Below, one piece after another: positions 55,097 through 64,000 of a stretch of 64,000 nt of DNA; the first letter of the stretch is position 1; every line of letters starts with the position of its first letter. The notes below the pieces were generated by a model, which was given only the letters and a program-made list of their open reading frames with translations, was not told the origin of the DNA and made no database searches. The stretch is taken from positions 41,788,471 to 41,852,470 of the forward strand of contig OX638135.1 of assembly GCA_951804985.1 (NCBI GenBank), given 5' to 3'. The DNA is from Dryomyza anilis (lineage: Eukaryota > Arthropoda > Insecta > Diptera > Dryomyzidae). The position numbers and the translations under genes were made by a program.

Positions 55097-56333
55097 CTGC
55101 CGAACAGTGATATCGGTCATTCAACAACAAACCGCTCACTCTTGAGAATTATTATTTTTGAATTCGTTAAAACTTTACACACATGTTCTGTGTCCAAAAT
55201 GGAGCTGTTTATGATTCAATTTATTGGTAATTCAATTCCAAAAATATATGCATATGATTTGGTAATATAAAAAAAAACAATCATTGACATCAATTCAATT
55301 ACTGATTGGAATCAAAAATAATTGAACAAATAATTGCAATCTCTGTTATTGAAATCTTAAATCAAATGCATTTTATTTCATTCATTTTCTTATAACCTTT
55401 TTGAAAATCTTTGTTAGAATCATTTACAGATCGAATCATCATAAGTTGCAATCACTTTTCCAATTATTAAATTGCTCGAAATATTAAGCTAAGTCTTTGA
55501 TTCGAATCTCAAGATTTTGCAATCAGTTTAATGAAGTGATTTAAATGATCTATTCTTTATAGTCTCACTCACATTTCATGTCAAATGATTCAATCCCAAA
55601 AATAACAAAATCATTTGTCAAATCATATGATTGCTACATAAACGACGTAAATGCAAATGATTTTGCAATCACTTTGCTCAAATCACCTTTTCATTTAAGA
55701 CTTGTAGCTAAACAAACTCAAATCATTTTTTCTCTCAAGATTTGAAGTAAAACTAAATTTTCAATTTACTGTGATTTAAAACGAAAACACTTGAAAAAAG
55801 ATTCAATCTTTCACAGTTCTGGTCCAAAAAAATTGAAAATTTCCATTTAACAAATTGAAATTTTCGTTGAAATTAACATTTTGTATTCAGTTAAAGAAAC
55901 GTAGCACGTGACTTAAATTTTAAATTAAACTTTGTCTCATTTGATATGTAATGAATTGCTCTTTCTAATAGATAACTCGTTCGTGATATTTTTAGCAAAC
56001 AACCTTGTTATATTTAATTTTAATATATTGACGCAGTTCAAACTTCCTTTTTTTAATTTTAAAATAGTAAGCGTTCAGGGCCTAAATTTTCCAGTGTTGG
56101 TACATTATTGATAATGAATTTAGAAATTCAAGTAACTACAGAAATAACAACTATTTTAATAAAAAAAAATCGTGTCAAATATTTGTTGGTAAAAAACATG
56201 ACTAAAACATTTTGTTGAATAATATATCATTTTTTGTCAAAAGCGCCCGGCCGATGTTTAAATTTTAATAACATAATTATGTTCAGAAAAACGAATTTTG
56301 AACTTCAACTAAATTCCAAAAAATAATGTAATA
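55097..56333. other. Unclassified AT-rich region with AATCA/TGATT-rich words
   Basis: About 1.2 kb with no match elsewhere in the window. Between 55290 and 55760 the words AATCA, AATGATT and TTGCAATCA recur irregularly on both strands, giving many small inverted repeats. ORFs are short and unrecognised. Confidence 0.4.
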
Positions 56334-56460
56334 ATAATAATAGTTTGGCACTACAGTCCTATAAGAGCTTAGGCCGAGCAATGTTTTACTCTCGTTGGTT
56401 TGCCATTTACTGCCGTAGGACCTGCCGGGAACCTTTCAGCTCGCAGGCCAACTTAAATAA
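56334..56460. other. GC-richer fragment, unidentified
   Basis: About 120 bp (TTTGGCACTACAGTCC to CAGGCCAACTTAAATAA) of moderate GC between AT-rich flanks. No tRNA-like A/B boxes or ORF. Possibly a short SINE-like or LINE-derived piece. Confidence 0.3.
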
Positions 56461-56513
56461 CACAAAAACTTAAATAATATAAAAATAAAACAAAAATAAT
56501 ATAAAACCAGTTG

Positions 56514-57155
56514 GGAAGGTTAGATCACATAGGAAATTTTAAAGTTCGTTTTATTATGATAGTTTGGATTATCAAAATTATAGTCGGTCTAAGCCGACTA
56601 TACATACATATATAGGTCACCAGGGAATACGAATCCTGAAAATAACTACAAACTTTCAATCGCTGAAGAATTACCATTCATTTGATACCCATATTTACAA
56701 ATGGGTAGGTGTACCGAATTTCGATTTTTTTTTTTTTGGGAACCACAAGTCGTTTCGCGGGAAAACATTATCTTGATGTATTTGTGCATGAAGTCAATAT
56801 ATATTTGACCAAAAAAGTTTACCTAAGCACGTAAACAGTAAAATTGAGCTGTAGACGTAAATTTTATATGAGGTATTTGAATATAACGGTCAGATCACAG
56901 GTCACAATGAACCGCACATACAGCGTAGGTATATAAGTAATCTAAGTTATCAGTTTCATTCATCTAACTCTTCAATTTTTTAAGTAGTAGGGATTTCAAC
57001 AGACAGACAGACAGACGGACATCGCCAGACGGACATCGCCAGACGGACTCAGGAGGTCATGCTGATCAAGAATATATATACTTTTCCATACCGGAGATGC
57101 TTCCTTCTGGGTGTTACAAACGGCGTACCAAACTGAATATACCCTTTCACTCTTA
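56514..57155 (-). mobile_element. mini-me / INE-1-like repeat, copy 3
   Basis: Inverted relative to copies 1 and 2. The GTCY tract (about 57000-57050) is interrupted by two copies of a GGACATCGCCAGAC segment. The start of the element (GTGTAGGGTATA end) is missing, replaced at 57155 by the coding-like fragment. Confidence 0.85.
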
Positions 57156-57381
57156 CGTGCTAATTCGTCGAATGCTAAATTAGATACGGGATACGCAGCT
57201 GCTTTCTTTACTGCAACTGCTGTTGAACTGATTATTGGTTGGAGTGCAATAGAATTAGCTGCAGAACTTACGTCAATAAAATCTGGAGCCACGCTGCCGT
57301 TTTTTTATCATTAAAATCTTTGCTATTCACAACGATGGCTGCCGGTTGCTTCTTCTCTTCAGTTATGGATTTTTTCGTTTC
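57155..57381 (-). pseudogene. Coding-like fragment, first copy
   Basis: Minus-strand frame APDFIDVSSAANSIALQP then IISSTAVAVKKAAAYPV and SNLAFDELA. Near-identical to 57479-57706. GC-rich compared with its surroundings. Unrecognised; composition suggests a gag-like or host low-complexity protein. Confidence 0.45.
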
Positions 57382-57478
57382 GTTTAATTTTTTTGGACGA
57401 TTTGGTGTGGAATGTATATAGTATACATATAATACACCTGAAATTACAATAACTACTCTGTTAAAAAATGATCCCTAA
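57382..57478. repeat. Right terminus of foldback plus minisatellite unit
   Basis: TTTTTGGACGATTTGGTGTGG followed by one GTTAAAAAATGATCCC unit: the same sequence as at 58690-58775. It is trapped between the two copies of the coding-like fragment, so the 324-bp duplication joined unrelated repeats. Confidence 0.65.
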
Positions 57479-57897
57479 ACGTGCTAATTCGTCGAATGCT
57501 AAATTAGATACGGGATACGTAGCTGCTTTCTTTACTGCAACTGCTGTTGAACTGATTATTGGTTGGAGTGCAATAGAATTAGCTGCAGAACTTACGTCAA
57601 TAAAATCTGGAGCCACGCTGCCGTTTTTTTATCATTAAAATCTTTGTTATTCACAACGATGGCTGCCGGTTGCTTCTTCTCTTCAGTTATGGATTTTTTT
57701 CGTTTCGTTGGGAGGCTTTTCCTGTTCGTTCGATTTGCGTGCTTCTGATTTAGCGGTTGCGCCGGTAGTGGCTTCAGACCCAGCCTGTATAAGCACATCG
57801 TTGGTAGAGTTTTTCTGCTTCTTAGTCTACACACAGTTTGCCACCCGCCATCATCGTTTGTCACGTTATCTAACGGTTTTTTCGTGGCTTTTTTCGA
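57479..57897 (-). pseudogene. Coding-like fragment, second and longer copy
   Basis: Minus-strand frame with TNDDGGWQTV, then (after frame changes) basic segments such as KRKKSITEEKKQPAAIVVNN and DFNDKK, then across an A7 run into the APDFIDVSSAANS frame shared with the first copy. The order of an acidic DDGGWQTV segment followed by Lys/Glu-rich sequence resembles gag-like ORF1 proteins of retroelements, but I cannot assign a family. Several frameshifts; no start codon evident. Confidence 0.4.
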
Positions 57898-58040
57898 AAT
57901 AATTATCCTAACACAATATAAGTTGCAAATTTACTTTTTACGGCTGCATGCCTTCATAACATACATATAATATTTATGCATGTATCAACATTAACAACAC
58001 ATGTTAAAATGTCATCCCAATGGTTCCATGCCATTATAGT
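57898..58040 (+). other. Compound-repeat spacer (unit 4, partial)
   Basis: Matches 6037-6183 and its duplicates, truncated on the left by the coding-like fragment. Nothing coding. Confidence 0.6.
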
Positions 58041-58735
58041 GTATATGGGCCATTCCACACCAAATCGACCAGCGGTTGGAACTCACCTTCTTCGATTTCA
58101 ATGAAATTTGAGCAATTGATAAAGGGTATCGAGATATGCATTGACCTATTTTTCAACCTCTACTTCCAGAGATACAGTGCTTCAAATTTACATAAAATAG
58201 GCCAAAAATCACTTTTGTATGGTTGTTCATATTTAAATATCTCTTAAAGTAGCAATACTAGAAACTTCGTTGATGTCTCGTTTTAAAGGTAATAGAACAG
58301 GCTTTTAGAAAAACTAAGTTGTAGTTCTAAACTTTAACATGTGGCCCGTGGTCATTATCCTTGCTCTTAAAAATGTATGTCCTTAAAAAGAACCCTTTTT
58401 AAAATTCTGAAAAAATCGTGTAATTTGGTTGATTGGTTGATTATCAGTAGCCTGTTCTATTAGCTTAAAAACGAGCCATCAACGGAGTTTCTAGCAGTTA
58501 TACTTTAAGATATTTTGAAATATGAACAACCATACAAAAGTGATTTATGGCCCATTTTTTGTAACTTTGAAGCACTGTATCTCTGGAAGTAGTTGTCGAA
58601 AAAAAAATTGGTCAATGCATATCTCAATAAGCTTTATCAGCTGCCCAAATTTCATTGAAATCGAAAAGGTTAAATCACAAAATTTAATTTTTTTGGACGA
58701 TTTGGTGTGGAATGTATATAGTATACATATAATAC
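58041..58735. mobile_element. Long foldback element, copy 4 (short loop)
   Basis: Termini GGGCCATTCCACACCAAATC and its complement. The central loop present in copies 1-3 is deleted (junction near 58435). The right arm includes the TACAAAAGTGATTTATGG...CACTGTATCTCTGGAAG block missing from the others. The arms therefore pair almost completely, making this the clearest palindrome of the family. Confidence 0.8.
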
Positions 58736-58895
58736 ACTTGAAATTACAATAACTACTCTGTTAAAAAATGATCCCTATTGAAAACAATAACAACACCTCT
58801 GTTAAAAATTATCCGAACTGAAATACACTAATAATGATCCCTATGACACCTTATGGCTCCATGGAGCCCATTGAGCCAGAACCGTCGCAAACGTA
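58736..58895 (+). repeat. Irregular ~40-bp minisatellite (unit 4, left part)
   Basis: Continuation of the compound repeat up to the hAT insertion; resumes at 60866. Confidence 0.7.
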
Positions 58896-58903
58896 CTACT
58901 GTC

Positions 58904-60865
58904 CAGAGTTGTTAAAGAATGCATTCTTTTGGGAATGAATTCATCTAAAAAATTGAAAAGAATGGGAATTCAAAATGAATGCATTCATTTTTGTCAAAGG
59001 AATGGTAATTCAAACGCTTGAATTCCCAATCAGATGGCCTTCAAAATGAATGCATTCATCAAAGAATGCATTCATTTCAGTCTGAATTCTTTTTTGTTGT
59101 TATTGACATTTTAATGAAAATATATCATTGCTATTGGAAAATTATAAGAGTACATTTTATTTAAATCTGCGTTTTCACAAATATGTGAACAATTACAATG
59201 AATTGGACAACTTTGTGGCAAACATTTTCGGGAATTATGGGATCGTGGGACTAGAAGCTCATATTTGTCAGCGACACACATCCGGCAAATTCCGTGAAAC
59301 TCAAATTTCGTATTTTGAAGCAGCGCAACGTCAACAGTGTTGATGTTGCGCATTTTTGTTTAGTAGCGAAGTACTAAAAAGAAAGTACTTAATAATACTA
59401 ATTATGTATATAATGGCATTTAATAAACAATTTAAATAAACTTGTTTATTGTATTTATTAATCTAAAATTGTGCGTACGTATAGTGCTTTGAAAAATAAT
59501 ACAAAATTGTCATATAAAATTACATGTCAACTGGCTTGTTTTTTTTTAATTTCTTATTGGAAATAATTAACACATTTTAATAATTATTAAGGGTGTGTGC
59601 GAGTTCGAAAAAATAGCTGACTAAGCTAAACTTTGTCGGTAATGCAGCGTTTACTTTTCAATTTAGCTAACTTTCGAGCAAACTAAATTGGAAGACATCA
59701 AACAGACATATGATAATCGTTTTATTAGGGACTTTACCAATTACCGCTTACTGAATGGCGATCGAATTAAAATCCGTACAATTTAGTTTAATCAGCAATT
59801 TAGTCGAACTTTCAATATGAAAAATGTGCGTTTTAAAAATAGTACTTTGTAGTTCAAAAAGGCGAAAAGTACGAACTTACGTTTCTACGTTTTTCTTTTT
59901 TTAGTTTTTGGATAACATTTCACATCACCGTGTCTATTTTATTACTTTAAAAAATATAATTATTATTAAAATACAGATATTATTTACATACAAAAAATAT
60001 TTCTGACATCGGTTTGGATTATTTTTGTATTATTTTACAGATTATGCCCCTTTCAGTTTGTCCGGCATTTTTAAAAATGTTTTTTTTTTGTTGCGACCTA
60101 ACATTTTTGCAATAATCGTTAATTTACGCAATGTCGATTCAGTCGGAAAAGTATTTTCCTGCAACAAATCACATTCGCCGTTTTCTTTATGTTTTTTGTT
60201 GCTAGAAATATCCAAAAATGACACAGTATACTTGGGGAAAAACTGTATTAAAAAATGTAATGCCCTTTAGCATAATAGTGGCAATATGTATATATATTAA
60301 TTGCGCAACATCAACACTGTTGACGCTGCGCTGCTTCAAAATAGGAAATTTGAGTTTCACGGAATTTGCCGGATGTGTGTCGCTGACAAATAAGAGCTTC
60401 TAGTCCCACGATCCCATAATTCCCGAAAATGTTTACCACAAAGTTGTCCAATTCATTGTAATTGTTCACATATTTGTGAAAACGCAGATTTTAATAAAAT
60501 ATACTCTTATAATTTTCCAATAGCAATGATATATTTTCATAAAAATGTCAATAACAACCAAAATTCCGGAAAATGCGGGATTTTACGACTTTAATATTGT
60601 AACCCTTATTTTTCTGACAAATTACAAAAACAAATGAATGCCAAAAAATGAATGCATTCATTGTTTTTTGAATTCTTTTTTGCCAAAAAAGAATTCAGAC
60701 TGAAATGAATGCATTCTTTGATGAATGCATTTATTTTGAAGGCCATCTGATTGGGAATTCAAGCGTTTGAATTCCCATTCTTTTGACAAAAATGAATGCA
60801 TTCATTTTGAATTCCCATTCATTTGAGTACAAAAGAATTAAAGTATGCATTCTTTAACAACTCTG
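58904..60865. mobile_element. hAT-superfamily MITE with long inverted repeats (1,962 bp)
   Basis: Perfect termini CAGAGTTGTTAAAGAATGC and complement; flanked by the 8-bp duplication CTACTGTC (58896-58903, 60866-60873). The related unit at about 26960-26975 has this sequence once (CTACTGTCCC). CAGAG ends with 8-bp duplications are diagnostic of hAT elements. The arms, built of GAATGCATTC and AATTCCCATTC words outside and a 240-bp block inside (about 59105-59345 paired with 60300-60552), surround a 950-bp loop. The loop has a Lys-rich 60-codon minus-strand ORF (60042-60224, MSFLDISSNKKHKENGEC...) that I cannot assign. No transposase DDE or hAT dimerisation domain is visible. Confidence 0.9.
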
Positions 60866-61130
60866 CTACTGTCCCATGTTAAAAAATACTCCCTATAAAA
60901 ACAATTAGTACGCTTTTGATAAAATATGATCCACCCATGTTAAAAAATACTCTGTATGAAAACAATTAGAACGCTTTTGATAAAATATGATCCCAACTGA
61001 AATACACTAACAACACCTCTATTAAAAAATATCCCTATTGAAATACACTAACAACACCTCTGTTAAAAAATGATCCTCATGGCGCCTTATGGCTCCATGG
61101 AGCCCCTTTGAGCCAGAACTGGCGAAAACA
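60866..61130 (+). repeat. Irregular ~40-bp minisatellite (unit 4, right part)
   Basis: Resumes the array with AAATACTCC and CGCTTTTGATAAAATATGATCC variants as at 7600-7800, then the GGCTCCATGGAGCC insert (61089-61102). Confidence 0.7.
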
Positions 61131-61149
61131 TACTACTTAAATCTATAAT

Positions 61150-62019
61150 ACGCAGGGCAAACAGAAATTTAGGTTTTCGTACTTTTGATGGTTTGAATAG
61201 CAAGCACATTGCGTAGTTGTGGTTGTAGTAATACGATTCCAATATCTGATGATCTCGATGTTGATTTCGTAAATCAGAGCTTTTAAGACTGCCAGTCATC
61301 TGGCAATTCAAATACTTATTCTTCAGTGTTTGATGATGATTACATTGATGATTTTTCTTTCGAAACCATATCTATGGAGGAACTTTGTGAAGCTATCACA
61401 TGCATCAAATCAAACGCTATTGGTAGTGACAATATACCACTCAAGTTAGTTAAAATTATTTTACCTTATATTCAGTATCAGAATGCAAGTAAATGAGAAT
61501 TCACTTTTAAACGATAGTCAGTCAGGCTTTCGTAGTGGCTACAACACAACATCGCTGCTGCTTGGTCTAACTGATTCGGTAAGAGAAAATATGAATTCTA
61601 AAAAAGTTAGTGTTTTGGTATGGCTTGATCTAACAAAAGCATTTGATACAACCAATCACATAAATCTTATCCATAAATTAAAACATAATTGCATGCATAA
61701 TTGCATACCATTTGTTTTTTGCAAATGATATACAATTAATAATGTTTTCTGGCGAACGTCATTTTATTGATGTTTTGGAAGCTGTTATTAACTACAATAT
61801 TTCTAATATATCTTCTTGGATTAATGCTTAAATATTAAAATTAATAGCGAACCAGTTCAGGTACTTGACCAACTCAAATGTTTAGAAGTTATTATTGATA
61901 AAGAATTATCCTTTGAATCTCACATTAATGCTATGAGTTGCAAAATAGGTCTTACGCTGAGGAATTATATAGTCTTAACTTGTATCTACCTTTACATGTG
62001 AAATGTACTGGCTCATGTT
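61150..62019 (+). pseudogene. Jockey/CR1-like LINE copy L2, reverse transcriptase
   Basis: Reads SFETISMEELCEAITCIKSNAIGSDN, then a deletion of about 130 bp that removes the KVARVVPIPKSG block kept in L1. It continues with CQSGFRSGYNTTSLLLGL, VSVLVWLDLTKAFDTTNH (motif A) and a degraded FAND in place of FADD near 61722. Several indels follow. Complementary lesions in L1 and L2 show they descend from a common, longer ancestor. Confidence 0.8.
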
Positions 62020-62463
62020 TTGTTAATGTCCTGTCTTATGTATGGAATTGAAGTCTACTCGGGTGCCGTTGGTTACAATTTTAAAAAAATGGAGATTATA
62101 TTCAATAGGATTGTCCGTTTCGTATACAACACTCCATTTAGAAATCATATATCTACACATGTTTTAAAGTTTATTCATTGTTCATTTCAAAATTTTATTA
62201 AAGTTCAAATACTCTTAACTTTCTATAAGATTGTGAAAGCACAAATACCTAATTATTTAGTTAGGAAGTTTGTTTTTTTACATTCCACTAGAAATGTTCA
62301 ACTTCGCATACCTAAAATATTTGTTTCAGTTTTTGATCGATCATTCTATGTAAGAGTAACTCGTTGTTGGAATAAACTGCCTGCCATATTACGGTCTTTT
62401 TCATGTGCGCATGCTACATATGAAAACCGACTTTTAAAATACACTTTAAATAATAACTTGTAA
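62020..62463 (+). pseudogene. LINE copy L2, ORF2 C-terminal domain (147 codons, uninterrupted)
   Basis: Open frame MLMSCLMYGIEVYSGAVGYN, then FNRIVRFVYNTPFRNHIS, FYKIVKAQIPNYLVRKF and DRSFYVRVTRCWNKLPAILR, ending LLKYTLNNNL. This is the characteristic last region of jockey/CR1-type ORF2. It is the only copy here in which this part is continuous and was used to define the insertions in L1. It has no start signal of its own and belongs to the dead upstream RT. Confidence 0.8.
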
Positions 62464-62545
62464 GTACGGATCGTACTTTATTTATCTATCTATTTTTTTT
62501 TATTATTTCTGTTATTGCTGGTATTTTGGACCACTTCATTAATTA
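62464..62545 (+). other. LINE L2 3' UTR and tail
   Basis: GTACGGATCGTAC palindrome, short (TATC)n, then the uninterrupted TTCATTAATTATTTATC that is the empty site for the transposon at 33093. Confidence 0.7.
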
Positions 62546-62775
62546 TTTATCTTATTGTTTTTCGTTGTTTTTGAACCGTTGTTTCGAAGCCGTATGAATG
62601 AATTTAGTTTGTATTTAGTATTAAGTTTTTATATGAACTTAATGTTACATCTCTTCATTAATTATTTATCTTATTGATTTTCGTTGTTTTTTTTTTGTTT
62701 AGGGAAACCGTATGAATGAATTTAGTTTGTATTTAATATGAAGTTTTTATATGTACTTAATGTTACATCTCATGA
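62538..62775 (+). repeat. ~120-bp direct duplication in the G unit
   Basis: TTCATTAATTATTTATCTTA through TGTTACATCTC occurs at about 62537-62654 and again at about 62655-62772, with small differences. Other G units have one copy. Confidence 0.75.
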
Positions 62776-64000
62776 TCTCACACATAATTGTACTTGTAAT
62801 ATAATTTTTTGGGACAATTAGGCTTTTTGCATTACAAATGAATAAAAACAATGAAATGAAAAACTCACCACACCTAAACTCACCACACCCAAACTCACCA
62901 CACCGAAACTCACCACACTAAAACTCACCACACTAAATTCATCACACTAAAACTCATCACACTAAAACTTCTACAGGAAAAACACTACGGGGAAGAATTC
63001 AACGGGGAAGAATTCTACCGGGAAGAATTCTACGGGAAAGCGTTCTACGGGGAATAATTTAACGGCGATTTTTTTTTTGTTTTGGTTACTACATTTATAA
63101 CACCAATAAAAAATGTCCACAGCGAAGCATGGGTCTCTGATATAAATAATAAAAATGTTCTTTAAAAAATCACTCCATATTCTTGCATTCACAAAATCTT
63201 TGCACGATTCGTGCACGGGTCCGGCTAGTCGAATATAATTAATTTCAAACCACCAATAATTACGATGCAGAGTGTTAACATTTGGAATATTTAGCTAAAT
63301 TTATAAAAGAAATTAAACGCTATTAAACTGCATTCGTTAAGGTTATTAAAAATCTCTTTTATAATTTTTAAAAATTTTACTTTGCAATACGAATATTTTA
63401 GGTATTCTCGTCATTACATAAATAAATATTAATTTTATTTAAAATTGTATGTCTATAGTAGTGTTTTTGTTTTATTGTTTTACTGCATTTAAAAAAAACC
63501 GTTTCATTCCCTTAATGCACGTTTTTTACTCTTTTTCGGGCTTTTGGCTTCTGTCCATATAGAATCTGTAATTGAAAATTGAATATTTTATTCATTCTTT
63601 CTCTTAAATTTTGGAGATGATTGGAGATTCAACACATACATATATAACTAAATACACTGTTCGGCAAAATTAGCACTTTTGTTCCTCCCTGTCTTCATTC
63701 ATATCATTTCTACATAATTTTAATGAGTTGCTTCGAAATGCGTTTTTAGTTTTTTCCCTATACGTTTTTGAGAAAACTGCAATTTATAATTCTTGCATTT
63801 TACAAAAAAACTCTTTTTTATGAAAAGACTGAACAGCCATTGAATAAAAATTAAAACAAATGAACTAATCAAGGATAAAAGAAAACTTGAATATCGTTAA
63901 AGCTTTGGTTAAAAAACCGGTTAAAATTAAAAAAATTAGAAAAAAACGAATTAATCACCGGAAAAGTATATTTAATAAAAAAGTTTTATTTTTATTTTAA
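62776..64000 (+). repeat. G unit 4 with satellite element, running off the window
   Basis: Satellite arrays on the minus strand at about 62862-62970 and 62971-63065, head CTAGCCGGACCCGTGCACG (reverse) near 63205-63230, AT-rich filler, and the empty gypsy site near 63650. Continues beyond the right edge. The 81-codon ORF at 62971-63216 spans the arrays and is spurious. Confidence 0.75.

Overview
The window is a transposon-dominated, very AT-rich stretch of an insect genome. It is most likely from a higher fly (Diptera, Schizophora), because it carries three dipteran mini-me/INE-1-like repeats with (GTCY)n microsatellites and a copia element with the internal initiator-Met-tRNA primer site of fly copia elements. 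I found no host protein-coding gene, tRNA, rRNA or CRISPR array. Nearly everything that can be named is a mobile element or a duplication of one.

Left third (1-27.1 kb): a compound repeat is tandemly repeated. Its modules, called here E, F, an adenain-like protease relic, a long foldback element, an irregular minisatellite and a LINE fragment, recur in fixed order. A Ty1/copia element (203-bp LTRs, 5-bp target duplication GTAAT) sits in the F module of two consecutive units, while the first unit keeps the empty site. Both copia copies share the same LTR differences and coding lesions. The second therefore arose by a roughly 9.7-kb tandem duplication (about 5.1-14.8 kb onto 14.8-24.5 kb), probably unequal crossing-over, and not by transposition.

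Middle (27.1-50.3 kb): one jockey/CR1-like LINE copy (27.1-33.1 kb) is interrupted by a rearranged E module and by a 2.9-kb unidentified insertion that itself holds a satellite-bearing element. Its 3' tail is hit by a 2.6-kb DNA transposon with CACKGTG ends, a TTA target duplication, giant inverted repeats and a piece of a conserved arthropod transposon-type ORF. That transposon contains a mini-me. Downstream, a Ty3/gypsy element on the minus strand (36.8-45.3 kb, target duplication CATA) has an apparently intact RTE LINE (ORF of 1002 aa at 37227-40235) inside its 3' LTR. A 2,972-bp tandem duplication then copied the 5' LTR, leader and gag start of the gypsy plus its flank, including an 885-bp MITE.

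Right third (50.3-64 kb): further 2.4-2.5-kb units (LINE 3' end, bipartite 15-bp minisatellite, AT-rich filler), an unclassified AT-rich stretch, the third mini-me, a duplicated coding-like fragment on the minus strand, a fourth protease-less foldback unit, a 1,962-bp hAT MITE with an exact 8-bp target duplication, and a second degenerate copy of the LINE.

Relative order of events can be read from the nesting: LINE, then the DNA transposon and satellite insertions, then gypsy, then RTE into the gypsy LTR; the 2.97-kb and 9.7-kb duplications are the youngest. Such layered nests are typical of pericentromeric heterochromatin or piRNA-cluster loci, which is an inference. Near-identical tandem copies also make local assembly errors possible.
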